Positions 22,995 to 35,015 of a stretch of 64,000 bases of DNA are shown here, one piece after another. Under the pieces are notes generated by a model, which saw nothing but the letters and a program-made list of their open reading frames with translations, had not been told where the DNA came from and did not search any database. The DNA lies in NCBI RefSeq assembly GCF_030272615.1, contig NC_081405.1, positions 608,206,677 through 608,270,676 on the forward strand. The letters run 5' to 3'. The stretch comes from Cryptomeria japonica (taxonomy: Eukaryota > Streptophyta > Pinopsida > Cupressales > Cupressaceae). A program made the translations under genes and the position numbers. Each line of letters starts with the position of its first letter. The stretch's first letter is position 1.

Positions 22995-25900
22995 ATGGCT
23001 TCTTCATTCACTCCTGAATTTATTGCAAACCCTACTGTGATTGAGGTTGTTAAGCGCCCTAGACCCATATTCAAACTGGTTCCCAAAATTGCAAAGAAAG
23101 ATGATAACATAGGTGCATTCTCTCAAATTCCTAAGGGAGTAGTATATGGTGAAGACCCTAGGATATACATACATTGTCATATAGAGGAATTAGGTGATGA
23201 TGAGATCAAAAACATGTATAGCATTGTGATTTGTGATGAAGACGGTAATGTCAAGCCGGAACACAAGATAGTAGAAACCCTAGGCTTTGTGGATAATCTT
23301 AACATTCCTGATTTTCCTGAGGATATTATAAGAATTATGTTAAGTAGAGTTCATGGTGAATTCTTCTGGTTGGATTCAATCCATAAAACAACCAAAGAAT
23401 TCATTAAGGCAGTAACATGGTTACCTTCCACTGGTAGCAGACCTGATAGAACCAAAAGAGTCTCAAATGACACAATGATGGATTTAACCGGTGCTAATTT
23501 TGACAAAAGGTCTCTAAGGGTAAATGATGTAAAGGAAATCAATATCAGATTTGTTAGTATGATTTTAGGGTACAAGGCTACACATGCAAATAGGTTAAAC
23601 TCAGTTTCTAGCCTATGTATTAAAAGTGCATATGACATGGTTAATGATAATGCTAGAATAGATGTGTGCGAATGGCTCAAAGATGAATTGATAGAAAATC
23701 TAAAGAAGATTAAGGGAGATTAGAAAGGAACCTTTAGATTTGGAAATTTGCTTGTTTCTCTAATGCTTTACATAACTAAACAAGTACCCGGTATTGGTAG
23801 AAGAGATTTTGGCTTTGATATACTAGTACGAAAGCAACTATTGGATCTATTAAACAACATGGGAGATAATAGGGAGAAAAACTTAAATGAACATTTTTAA
23901 GCACTAAAAGCTCAAATGAAGACAAGGATAAGACTATCATGGGCTATTGTGGACAAATATCAGAAAGAAATTTGTTTTGTAATCAAGAAAGATGAAATCT
24001 GGATGGAGGCAGTTGTTCCTAGAACTATCTAGGTAACTTAAATAGGCTATGAGACAGATGACAACATTATTGAAAGTTAGGCAAAATCCCTCCTTGAAGC
24101 ACCAAAGGAACCCATTGAGAAAGTCTTTGGAAATGCTGAAACAATAGAAAGTGGAATTTAGTCTAGGAAAAGGGTTAATAAAGCTGAAGGAATAGTAAGG
24201 AAAGGAACCCAATAGGCAAAGGCAATTAAGGAAGATGTTTTGAAACAAACTGGTATAAAATAAATTGAGTTGGAAGGACTTCAACCGAAAGCTCATCTTT
24301 CACCGGTTGGAATGTCCTCTGGTAGTGGTATGCCAACAGTATTCAAAAGGGTAGAAAGGAAAAGAAAACCCTCACCGGTACCCTCACCTACACCCAGGAA
24401 AATAAGGCAAAAGCAACAGGCAGTGAGGCCTCTAGTGAAAAAGTTGACTCCTAAGAAGAAAAAGAATGTAAAACAAGATATTGCTCCACTAGATAAAATC
24501 TGAAGTGAAATAACAGAGGATGGTAAGTTGAAAAACATCAGCAAAATATATAACACACTATCTACTGACGACAAGGAAAGCATAGAGAATAGTGTAATTG
24601 TACACTTGGATATATATAAGAATTTTTTGATGGAAATTGTTGATGACATACCAAATGATTTGTATAGGAGACTAGAAGCTAGAAGGTTAGCCATTGTTGA
24701 GCTGGATAAGAAAATTAAAATTGAAAAATTTCTTGCAGTACATCGAGTTAACTCACCTGATTTAATAGATAAACTAATCAGTGAAGCAAACCGGACAGTA
24801 TTTTCAACTACTCACCGGCATGTGGCACTGATGGCAGGTAGAGTGAATGAAGTCTCCGAGGAAACAACAAATGCATGGGATATATTCTTTGTAGAGAAAG
24901 AGAAACATGAAGAGTTACTAAGACCTAAGACTATTAGGGTATATCAAAAGGACAGGGATAAGGGAAAAGGTAAGGTAGGTGGACCTCCAAGCCTGAAAAT
25001 AACTAATAATGTGCTCCCACCTCTTACTGATACTCCACCGGTAGATACTACAGACAGTCAACTAGCCACAGAGAGTATGGAGACTCCACTTGAGGATACT
25101 AATCCTGAATCTAAAATTTTGTACACTATAAACATAGATGCTCAAGAAGTAAATGTTGTGTTTGACAGAGAAACCACTGAGGACAAAAAGAAATATGTGA
25201 CTACTGAGTCACTGACTATAGATGTTGAGGTTAAGGTTAATGATATAGTAAATATAAACATAGAAAAACATACTCAGACAGAGAAACTGGTAGAGGACAC
25301 CACTGGTAAATCATTAGAGAAACTGGTAGATAAAACTAAAAAACAATCAGGAGAACCGGCAATGGATAGTGCAGAGGTACAATCAAAAAAATCAGAAGTG
25401 CATACAAAGACACAGATTGAGAAACCGGTTGTTGAGAGCTCAAAGAAAACCTCTAAGATATAGATTGAAAAACTGGAACAGAAGTAGGTTGAGACACAAG
25501 TTCAGACATAAATAGTACCACCGGCTAAAACTAAAAAGCCCAAACCTTTACTTATAGAAATGAAAATACAGACTGACCTACCAGAGGTTTAATCAAGTAA
25601 GGTGATTACTACAATTGGTAGTATGGATATTGTAAGAATAGTTGGACAGACATCTGGTACTTCCATAGCAGAATTCCGACCTACAAATGTAACATAGGTC
25701 TTATTGGACTCAATAAAGAAGATCACAGAATGTAATGCACAATCCTATAAGGATATTGATGACACCATTCCTATTCTTAAATTGATAGCACCAAAGTGCA
25801 TTGTGGATAATAAGGATTGTTTATGTCAACTAGACACATTGTCTAAGTTCATCACCAACAACATTTTGACTGTTGATCAAATAAATGAGGATACATATAA

Positions 25901-26351
25901 GGAGAGAATGATTAAGGAAAAAGAGAAATTCTTTGAGGAAATTGTAAAGAAGAACAAGGAGAAAATGGACACATTATTACTGGAACTTGGAGAGACAATT
26001 TTTTATTTCAAGAAACTATATAGAGACTCTTGTAAAACAAATATTCTAACAGAAGATCTAGACAAGGAAATCAGCAAATCACAAGATAAGATTAACAATA
26101 TTGCTGACAATCTGATAGGTACATTGGATTCATTTTTGGAGATAGAAAAGAAAATGACAGAGCTGGAAGAGAAAATTGAGAAGTTAGAGAAGGACAAAGA
26201 GAGAATAAAGGATAAAGCAAAGAGCTTAAAATGTAGACTTGGTCCCAAACTAGATTACCTCATTTCTTTGAGAAAAGAAATATATGAGGCTCTGGTTCCC
26301 AGACTTAAGACACCGGAAGATAAAATGCACATACTCACTGGTACAGTGTAG
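22995..26351 (+). pseudogene. Large ORF of unknown function (1,118 codons) in pol-less LTR element
   Basis: One frame from ATG 22995 (MASSFTPEFIANPTVIEVV) to TAG 26351 with no net frameshift, interrupted by about 14 stops. Every stop is TAG, TAA or one TGA, each one C-to-T step from CAG, CAA or CGA. Visible regions: residues 1-300, folded-looking, with ..RVNDVKEINIRFVSMILGYK.. and a hydrophobic FRFGNLLVSLMLYITKQ segment just after the first stop; about 426-500, Pro-rich and strongly basic (KRKPSPVPSPTPRK, KKKK); about 510-660, helical; about 680-880, Thr/Glu/Lys-rich with repeated EKLVxxT-type words; about 905-1110, helical with a coiled coil near 1036-1096. I recognise no enzyme motif. Role unknown: structural, packaging or trans-acting are all guesses. 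Confidence 0.8.
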
Positions 26352-26660
26352 AGAACACAAGAGGCATTAAAAGACAACACTTAAATTTGGTTTTGATAGA
26401 TATTTTTCAGATTGTAACCCATCGGTTACAAGAATCTAGACAGGACTCCATTGACAATGAATGACAACCTTTGTCATTGATGTCAAAAGGGGAGTAGTAG
26501 AGATGAGAAAAATCCAAAAGTAGAGATCATTCGCTAAGGGGGAGCACACATCTGGTACAATTTTTTGGTACAATTTTTGGCAAGATTTTTGGACTTCAAT
26601 TTTTGGATACATTCTTGAATTTTTCTCATGAGTCTTGCCATCAATGCCAAAGGGGGATAT
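26352..26660 (+). promoter_or_regulatory. 3' leader region and polypurine tract
   Basis: Non-coding. AAGGGGGA at about 26649-26657, next to the 3' LTR, is the polypurine tract; a second AAGGGGGAG lies at about 26537. The phrase GGTACAATTTTTGG is repeated around 26560. Confidence 0.75.
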
Positions 26661-27453
26661 TGTTGGAAAATGCACACTCCAATGAGATATTGTAGGTGAT
26701 TGAAGGTATTGTCATCAATGGAAACCTTACAATCATATGATACTAGTTGGCAGACATAGGCACCGGCACCGATAGACTCTACACTAGCATACAGAACACC
26801 AACACCAAAAAGGAAGAATACCAGACCTTGGCCGACAATAATTTTGTATAAATGTATTTTGTAATTAATTGTAAAATATTTTGTAAGTGGACATGGAGGA
26901 TTGTAATATGACTCATATATGTATGAGATCATTGTAAATCATTTTTAATATGTGATAGGCAAAGTATGGGAAGATAATAGCAGACCTAATATGTGAATTA
27001 TAGGATAAGGGTTTATGTATGTAGCAGAGCTTAAACCAGTACTGAATCTAGCATAGCAGATGCTAATCTGAAGCAGTACAGGACATTGGATTTGTATAAT
27101 CCAATTTTGTAAGTTAGTGTGACTTCGCTTTGTATTTGAGCACTGAGCTCTAGGCACTTGGCCTTCATGCATGTGTAGGCTCCTATTGTAGCAGTAATAT
27201 TCTCTTATTGGACAGTAAGTGAATATTTTGGGTCACAAATCCCACTGAGGTTTTTCCCACAAAAATTTTCCTCGTTAAAATATTGTGTTATGGTGTTCTT
27301 TTCATGTTGTGGTTGTTATTCTTATTTGTTGCATTATTTCTAGTTTACCGGTACATAGTTTTAATATGCTTTTCATGTTATAAGTTAAGAAAATATTACC
27401 ACCGGTCAAATACTGAATCACCCCACCTCTCAGTATCTTTGGGAATCCTAACA
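26661..27453 (+). repeat. 3' LTR of pol-less element
   Basis: 793 bp, TGTTGGAAAATGC to GGGAATCCTAACA, followed by AAATT. Confidence 0.95.
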
Positions 27454-27479
27454 AAATTCACCCCCCTATAAATCCTATA

Positions 27480-28500
27480 TATAATATATATCTAACTATT
27501 TTTTGTTGTTGTAGGTTTATCTTTAGTAGTTTTTTGTTGTTGGTGGCATGTGAAATGAGTTCATGAATCTTTAGAACTAAATGAAGATTTCCAATGAACT
27601 GGTAAGCATCAATTTTTTTGTTAAATGTTTAGTTTTAATTTCTATATTTTATTTTTTTCAATGATAAATTGTTAAATTGCTTTTAATAAATTTTAAAATC
27701 ATTTTGTAAGTTTCCATCTAGATTCTAATTTTATGTCTCCTTAAGCCATGTCTAGGATTTAGTTTCATCCCCTTTATTGCCACATGTCCCAATTATGTAG
27801 ATAGATTCCCTTATAGTTTGCCTTGTCCTAATTAGTTCAAATGATCCCCTTTTAAAAGCCACATGTCCTATTTAGTTTGATCCCCTTAAGCCTCACATGT
27901 CCTAATTAGTTAATGTCCCCTTTTAAGCCATGTCCTATTTAGTTCGATCCCCTTCCTTGCCAAATGTCCCCTTAAGCCATGTCCTATTTTCAAATCCATT
28001 CGCCTTGTAAAGCCACATGTCCTATTTACTTTGATCCCCTTTCTTTCCACATGTCCCAATAAGGCCTACATCCCCTTAAGCCATGTCCTAATTTCAAATC
28101 CATTCCCCTTGTAAAGCCACATGTCCTATTTACTTTGATCCCCTTTCTTTCCACATGTCCCAATAAGGCCTACATCCCCATAAGCCATGTCCTAATTGGT
28201 ACATGCATTATTTTTTGGTCAAATTTGACTCAATTAATTTTTGTATTTTTAATTTCTATATCTAACTATTTTCAATTGTTGTTCTAGGTTTATATCTTAG
28301 GTAACTACATGTCAAGTTGGTCCAACATCTAATTATATCAAGTTTTATAATGAATTGGTAAGCATCATTTATTTTTTAAATTTATGAAATTGACCTCAAG
28401 AAATTGAATTACTTTTAACATACATACATTTAATAATTTAAATCTAATTGAGTTCTAATTAATTTTTTTGTGTGCATGTAGGTACATCTTGTAACTACTT
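27480..28500 (+). repeat. Large repeat units with splice-like borders
   Basis: A block ATCTAACTATTTT..TTGTTGTAGGTTTAT..(GA)ACTGGTAAGCATCA at 27488-27610 recurs in diverged form at 28257-28370. Each has an acceptor-like TAG|GT start and a donor-like TG|GTAAGC end; a further TGTAG|GTACATCTTGTAACTAC occurs near 28480. They may be duplicated terminal exons of the transposase-like gene at 17-20 kb, with the minisatellite as intron filling. No coding is readable. Confidence 0.5.
27735..28200. repeat. CCCCTTAAGCC(AC)ATGTCC minisatellite, right block
   Basis: More than ten degenerate units with the same core as 20451-20715. Within it a unit of about 104 bp (27968-28071) is duplicated at 28072-28175 with few differences, giving a higher-order repeat. 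Confidence 0.88.
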
Positions 28501-28689
28501 TTAATTATGGAGATCTAATTTATCTAGATCGCTTTTGAAATTGTGGAGATCTTATTTATCTAGATCACCTTTGAAATTGCTTTTAATGTCTTAGATTGGA
28601 TCAAACTTATATAGTACTTTAGATTTCAGAATATTGAGTTTTTCTCCATGAATAAACAACTAAGGAGATAACACAAAGAAAGGTTTTGT

Positions 28690-29060
28690 TCAAAATAAGA
28701 TGCAAATCAAGAGGTAAATATTTCAAAGTCATTGTTGATAGTGGTAGCATAGGCAATTTAGTTTTATAGGAAATGGTGAGAAAGATGAACTTAAAGAGGC
28801 TGAAACATCCAAGATCCTACAAGATAGCATGCATGCAGGATGAAGATAAAGTATTGGTAAGTAAACAATGTTGGGTGCAATTTCATATAGGATCTTATCA
28901 TGATGAAGTATTTTTCGATATTATGCCAATGGATATATATTATATATTGTTGGGAAATCCATATCAATATGATAGAAAGGAAATTCATGTTAGAAGAAAA
29001 AATACCGACATACTAATATTAAATGGTAAGAGGCATACATTGATACCTTTGGAGGAATAA
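28690..29060 (+). pseudogene. Gypsy aspartic protease region
   Basis: VIVDSGSIGN near 28724 is the retropepsin-type active site (DSG). The following frame to 29060 keeps the typical PMDIYYILLGNPYQYDRK segment. One TAG at about 28766 interrupts. Nothing of gag precedes. Confidence 0.85.
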
Positions 29061-30540
29061 GAGTATGAAAAGCAAGTGTGCAATAGCGCTAGAATTTGTC
29101 TGCTAGATGACAATATTTCTTTGGGATATCTAAGACATGGAAACATGTGCTTTAAATTGATTTTGAAGAAGTGCAGTAGTCTAAATCTAAAGAATCTCAT
29201 TGCAAAGAATAATGAAAACAATAGGGAGAAATAATAGAGATGTTGGAAAAGTATCAAGACATCATATAATAGTATATTGTAGATGGATTACCATAGATCT
29301 AATGTATTAGTAATTATATGGATGTCATACCTGGAGCGATTTTGCCAAACAAAGTGGGAAATAGAATGACACCAACAAAAAATGTGGAACAAAATAGATA
29401 AGTAGAAGAGTTGCTAAATCAAGGATTGAGTAGAGAAATCTTAAGCCCATGTGTGGTACCTACTATATTTTAACCAAAGAAAGATGGAGAATGGAGGATG
29501 TTTCCTAATTCAAGGGAAATCAACAAGATCATAGTGAAGTATATATTGAATCGAAGAGTGGCTACAATCATATTAGAATCAAAGGAGATGAATGGAAGGA
29601 TATGTTTAGAACAAATGAGGGATTGTGTGAATGGTTGGTGGTGCCCTTTCGATTAAGTAATACAACAAGAACTTTCATGAGACTAATGAATGAGGTATTG
29701 AAGCAATTCTTGGGTAAGTTTTTTATTGTTTACTTGGATGAAATTTTAGTTTCTAGTAAGATTAGACAAGGACATTTTTCACACATCCAAAAAGTATTTT
29801 AGAGGTTGAGGAAAGAAAAGTTGTTGATTAAAATCAAAAAGTGTAGTTTCATGAAGATAGAGTTGGTGTATTTAGGATTTTTTGTTTCTATAGAAGGATT
29901 AAAGATGGATCAAGAGAAGGTTAGAGAAATTATAGAAGGGCCAAATCCAGTAAGTGTCGCAAGTTCATTTCATGCATTGGCTACAATTTTTTATAAATTT
30001 CATCTATAATTCTAGTAACAATCGTACACAAATGACTAAGACAATACGAGGAGATAGGAGAGAGTTCAAGTCAACATCTAGAGCATGTAGGAGCATTGAA
30101 ATACTAAAAAAAAAGGTGATAGAATAACTAGTGTTAGCATTGCTTTCTTTTGACAAAGTATTTCAAGTTGATTAGGACATTAGTGAAAATGCAATAGGAG
30201 TAGTGTTGAGTCAAGAAGGGAGACTAGAAGAATATTTTAGTGAAGAGATAAATAATGCAAGGAAGAGCTATTTAGTCTATGATATAAGGAATTGTATGTC
30301 ATAATTCAAGCCTTGAAGAAATGGATACAATACTTATTTCCTATAGAAGTTGTGTTATACACTAGTCATTAAGCCCTATAATATTTTAATAGTCAGAACA
30401 AATTGAATTAAAAACATATGAGATGAGTTGAATTATTATAGAGATATACATTTATGTTGAAACCTTAGAGTAATAAGTCAAATAAAGTTGTAGATGCATT
30501 GAGCATTGGATTTTTAAGAACTTAAGCACTTATACGAGGA
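29061..30540 (+). pseudogene. Gypsy RT and RNase H, with deletion in RT
   Basis: RT begins near 29315 (VIPGAILPNKVGNRM), then EWRMFPNSREINKI near 29490. The middle of RT, including the FTKLDLKSGYHQI-type motif with the first catalytic Asp, is missing between about 29550 and 29570. The palm motif reads YLDE (about 29732) instead of YLDD. Thumb and connection follow (MKIELVYLGFFVSIEGLKMD, 29850). RNase H is readable from about 30140 to 30520 with many stops. No activity is possible. Confidence 0.85.
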
Positions 30541-31984
30541 TGATCTTGATTTTGTAGAAACATGGAGAACATGTATGGAACCGGTAGTGACAAATGAGAT
30601 AATGGTTGGATTACCTCATTGAAAAAGGTATGTTTCTAAAGGGAAATCGATTATGTATTCTAGGAGGTCAAACAAGAGAGAATTTGATCAAAGAAAAGAA
30701 CAATGGGGTAGTAGGCCATTTTGGTGTTGACAAGACGGTTGATTTGGTGAGTCAAAATTATGTTTGCCTGTAAATATATAATGATATTAGGAAGTATGTT
30801 CAAATTTGTAGACATTTTCAAGCCACAAAACAACACAGTCAAAATACTAGATTATACAAACCTTTGAAAATATTGGAAAGACCTTGGGAAGAGATCAACA
30901 TGGTTTTCATATTGGGGTTACCAACTTGGACACAAAGAAAATTTGATTCAATATTGGTAGAAGTGGACAGATTTTCTAAATTGGCACATTTCATTTATTG
31001 TAAGAAGATACATGACAGTACATGTTGTAGATCCATTTTTTAAAGAGATTGTCAAATTGCATGGATTACCAAAGAGTATAATTTCATATCAAGATACAAA
31101 ATTCATTGTATAATTTTTGTGAACTTGTGGCAAAAAATGATGAGAGACTTGAAATTTAGTTTAGCATATCATTCATAGACTGATCTAGATAGACATAATT
31201 AGTAAATAGAAGTTTGGGTAACCTATTGAGGTGTTTAGTAGGAGAAAAATTAGGAAACTGGGATATAGTTCTACCTCAATCAAAGTTTACATACAGTAAA
31301 TTATAAATTGAATCAAAGGGAATACACCATTTGAGGTTGTTATTAGAGTAGACCCTAGAAGAGTTACAGAGATTAGAGGCACCAATATGGGGAATACGAA
31401 GAGTAAAAAAGTAGAAGAACTTGTAGGATACATGGATATAGTACATAAATAGGTCCAAATACATCTAGAGGATATGAATAGTAAGGTTAACGAGCATGCA
31501 AAAGAGAAGAGGAGACATGAGGAATTTGTTGTTGGGGATGAAATCATAATATATATTAAAAAGAAAATATTTCCAATAGACACATATAAAATTCTAAAGG
31601 TGAGAAAATATGGACCATGTAAGATTGTTAGGAATTTTGATTCAAGAAATGTATATGAAGTAGAGCTACCAAAAGTGCTTTGTATATCACCTATTTTCAA
31701 TATTATAGACATCTATGATTACTATGGATGATAGTTAGATAGTAGTAGTAGTGATTTTTTTTTGGAAAATTACTTAGGACATTAATGAACAGAGTAGATG
31801 GAGTAGATATTAGACAGTAGAGTTGGTAGAAGAACTAGGAGCAAATAATATCATGAGTATTTAGTGAAGTGCATAGACAAATCAACAAAATATTAAACAT
31901 GGATTTCTTAGGTTGAGGTAGAAATTCTTTATTTTCATTTAGCCCCAACAAAGTGATAGTCTCACTTTCTTTTCAACCTCAGAT
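30541..31984 (+). pseudogene. Gypsy integrase and chromodomain remnants
   Basis: Zinc-binding part near 30700-30830 (GHFGVDKT kept, the CxxC reads CRHF). Core near 30895-31190: first Asp is Val (NMVFILGL) and the second reads SYQD instead of SDRD. The C-terminal basic domain is open at 31474-31731. A chromodomain-like end (HEYLVKC..KST.Y.TWIS) is readable around 31850-31915 with Trp replaced by Cys. Confidence 0.8.
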
Positions 31985-32090
31985 GTCTAATGTAGGAGAA
32001 TCTCTAATTATAAAGAAAACCCACATCAACTAGAAATAGTTTCTTTTCTCCTTATTAGTATGTAGTTGCCTCAACACTTTCTTTTGATTT

Positions 32091-32999
32091 CACTGCATCT
32101 TTCTCTTTAAATGTCTTGTAGAGATAGATTTACATTGAGCACAAGTTCATCTAAAGCATATCCAAAAATATTTTGATTTTCATTTGTCATTGCCAAGTTA
32201 TCACTTCGTGAAATTCCTATCATTTTCTCTATTAGAGCATTTTGGTCTATTTGAGACTTCTTGGTTATGAACCTTTCTCATTGTTTCTGTATCTTAATGA
32301 AACATCGTTCAAATAATTTGGGTCACAGGAAAAACCTTGTCGATGATCCAAAACATGTCATCATCCTCTGCAAAGTATCATCTTATGTTTTGAGGCAGAT
32401 CTACATGTTTCATCATTCTCTAAATTTATTGACCCTTGAGACCAATGCAAACCTTTTCTAAAGCTAAATAAACATATATAGGATCATTTTGTTATAAATA
32501 TATAAACAATGAATTAATTAAATAGTTGCAAAGTGCATAATATATAGATCATTCCACTATACCAGTTTACGAGACTACACCTAGTATAATATTATGTAAT
32601 ACCTTGTGGTAGGCTTATGATCCCATAGACATTCAACATATGAAGGAATTTTGTCTATGTAATTTTTCTAATGGGGAAATTAATGGTCATCATAATTTAT
32701 AATAAATTTCTTATATTGTTTTTGTTGTGTTGAGATTTATTTTGCATGATTGGACAGTTTTATCTAAACCCTCTATTTGTGACTGCACTAGTGGACAATG
32801 TTTAAAAGTGGAGCTTGCAACTTTACTTTCATTAAAGAAGAATACCTAGGTGTGGGATAGTTTTGCAAGAGGTGAAATTAATCCATTTTTATAAATCATG
32901 AAGGGGAAGCATGAAGATATTTTTATCTAAGTTCATGAATAGTTAGATAAATGGCAAGATGAAGGAGGGTGGAATAAAAATATAAGTGTCAAAAGAATA
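32091..32999. other. Unassigned stretch
   Basis: No gene or repeat recognised; AT-rich with stops in all frames. A 66-codon frame at 32261 looks like chance. Confidence 0.5.
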
Positions 33000-34123
33000 A
33001 ATATCTCAAGTGACTTGATTGAAATGCAAGGGTGAAAAAAGTTCCTTACCTAATCTAGTAACATGCTTATGAGGACTATATCTCTATGTTTCTAAAGGAT
33101 GGAGGAGAGCTAAAAATATCAAAATGATTTTAGTAGAGAGGACCTACCACCAGTTTAGGGAGTTGTTAGTTACCATCCGATCAATTACTTTACCTTGGAG
33201 GGATACTTTACTATGGTTCATGGGTATCACTTTCATCTTTTCATCCATTTAAGACACTAATTGCTTAGCTTTACTTATTTTCTATTTTACTAAATGGAAG
33301 TATGTGTAGTAAATAATATTTATTGAACATTACATTAGGGTCTTATTTAGGCTATCTATAATTTCCTAAGAGAATAACCTAGTCCTAAATCCTATTTTAC
33401 CCAACAATCCACCTTGATCAAGAGAAAACCCTTCATCATCTAAACCGATTTCCCTTAGGAGTCCCCTTGTTTTCTCCCATAAAAGACAAAATCTATCCCT
33501 CATTTATGACACCCCACTATTAGTTGTGGATATTGGCCCTAAAAATACACATGACAAAGGTAAAAAATTTACCAACACCGTTGGTAGCTCAAAAAGTAAG
33601 AACATGGGTGGAAAAGGTAAGTTTTATTAAATCACTGAAGAACAACCTTGTTGTCTCTCCTTAATATTCCCCTAAAGTTGACATATTTGATGGTGAGTGT
33701 GATAATGATGAATATACCACTTTGTCTCTTGAAAGAAAGGTCAGTACGATTGGCTACGCTTATGGCTATTTTGAAGATGGGCAAGGAACCAGTTTATTAT
33801 AGTATTTTAGATAAGTTCTTGATATGGATTTGTAATGGGTTGGGGCCCTTCACTACATAATATAATAAAAAACAAAATATTCCACTAGTTAATAAGAGGA
33901 AAATTTTTCAATGGATGATCCTCCTAGCCCACCTTGTAGAAATAACCCCTTTTCAAGCTCATTGTGATCAGGCACCTAAGATACAATCTCAAGAGTGATC
34001 ATCATACCCACCAACCTAGAAACCATTTTGAAGAAGGCATAATTATTGAAGAGTTTATGGCTCTCGTGCACAATCTTATTATTGAAAAGACAATGACAAA
34101 TTTAATTATAAAATATTGAAATT
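33000..34123 (+). pseudogene. Relic of unknown ORF family (copy 1)
   Basis: Around 33170-33260 a frame reads YFTLEGYFTMVHGYHFHLF.. followed by HLRH, matching a frame at about 43145-43235 (CFTLE-stop-HYSIVHGYHF..NHIHH). Further coding-like segments follow at 33420-33860 (..YSPKVDIFDGECDNDEY..) and 34020-34120 (..EEFMALVHNLIIEKTMTN..). The last may run on beyond the gypsy insertion at about 40700. I cannot name the protein. A GGGGCCCTTCACTACATAAT string near 33842 resembles GGCCCTTTCCCTACATAAG near 44790. Confidence 0.45.
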
Positions 34124-34907
34124 TGATGCAAGAGCATCCCCGATTCATAGAAATCTTGCAACAACCAAAAATATTTCCTTTTTGGTTTGCTTTCTATTTG
34201 CAATTTCAACTTTTCTTTCTGTGTGTCCTGGATTTGGCTCACCAAAACCTGTGGAGTTGGAATTTTCTTGAAGACCTGATCATCTTTCTTATTCCCAAAC
34301 CATGAAGAATTTGGATAATTTTTTGACAAGTTATCGCTACCGGTTTCTGAAATAGTTTTCTGTTACCGATTGCCTAGACCTATTTGCGTTGGTGATCTAC
34401 CAAATTCCTTCTATAGCTTGCGGAGCCCTGAGTATTGATTCTGATGTTCCTTAGCATGTGACCAAACTTTTCCCATGACCTTCCTTTCATCCTTTCAATT
34501 TTCTAGAGGAATCTCTTTGGTGGAGGCCGCCCTTGTTGGTTTTGCACGTTAGATCTTGTTCTTTGGGTTTTGATCCGTTTTTGGGCCAATTGGATCCCCT
34601 TGGATCATATAAATCAATGTAATAGAGCATTAGAATGTAATCAAGAAGTTAGACTGAGCATAGAAGATAGATCTTAAGACTTTAGGTCCCGGTTGTGACC
34701 TATTCTTTATTTTGACCATGTTTTAGTAGGCTTGTTAGCTGGTTATTCTAACACATTTATTACCAGTTGGTTGAAATAAATTTTCATGACATAATTCAAT
34801 CTGTTATGCATTACCTCCATCATGTCCCTATGTTTTCATTGTGTTTACTCTTGCTGATCAGTCTAGATTCATCTCTTTGAGGTCTCTCCTAGCCGGTGAC
34901 TGCTTCA
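34124..34907 (+). repeat. 5' LTR of gypsy element
   Basis: TGATGCAAGAGCATCCC to GTGACTGCTTCA; aligns with 39925-40699. Confidence 0.92.
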
Positions 34908-34909
34908 AG

Positions 34910-34922
34910 TGGTATTAGAGTG
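34910..34922 (+). promoter_or_regulatory. Primer binding site
   Basis: TGGTATTAGAGTG two bases after the LTR; two differences from TGGTATCAGAGCG, initiator-Met tRNA type. Confidence 0.8.
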
Positions 34923-35015
34923 AGAATTGATTCCGGAGATTAGGTTTTCCTAAGGATTTTGTTTAGGGTGGTGGAATATGGATCTAACTTGCAACTGTAG
35001 AGGACTAGCATAAAG

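Larger units (their letters stand above)
20721..27453 (+). mobile_element. Pol-less LTR retrotransposon with a large unknown ORF
   Basis: LTRs of 795 and 793 bp, primer site right after the 5' LTR, polypurine tract right before the 3' LTR. Flanks are AAACT and AAATT, a 5-bp target duplication with one C/T difference. The 5.1-kb interior carries a gag-like gene (21587-22691) and a single very long frame (22995-26351), but no protease, RT, RNase H or integrase signature in any frame I read. It must have depended on another element's enzymes (inference). It lies beside and between blocks of the CCCCTTAAGCC minisatellite. Confidence 0.9.
28640..32090 (+). mobile_element. Gypsy chromovirus, 5'-truncated and heavily decayed
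   Basis: Starts inside the protease and keeps the normal gypsy order to the beginning of a 3' LTR. The LTR start (TCTAATGTAGGAGAATCTC, about 31985) resembles the start of the LTR at 39925 (TCTGACGCAGGAGCATCCC) and fades after roughly 100 bp. No gag and no 5' LTR. It belongs to the same broad lineage as 34124-40699, with which protein reading matches better than with 54552-62379. Confidence 0.85.

Noticed and set aside
24293-24694. Minus-strand 133-codon frame
   Set aside because: Lies opposite the large plus-strand ORF of the pol-less element; a shadow frame.
27735-28200. CRISPR-like array
   Set aside because: Repeats are degenerate, spacers are similar to each other, and the context is a plant nuclear genome.
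31287-31712. Minus-strand 141-codon frame
   Set aside because: Opposite the gypsy integrase C-terminal domain; a shadow frame.
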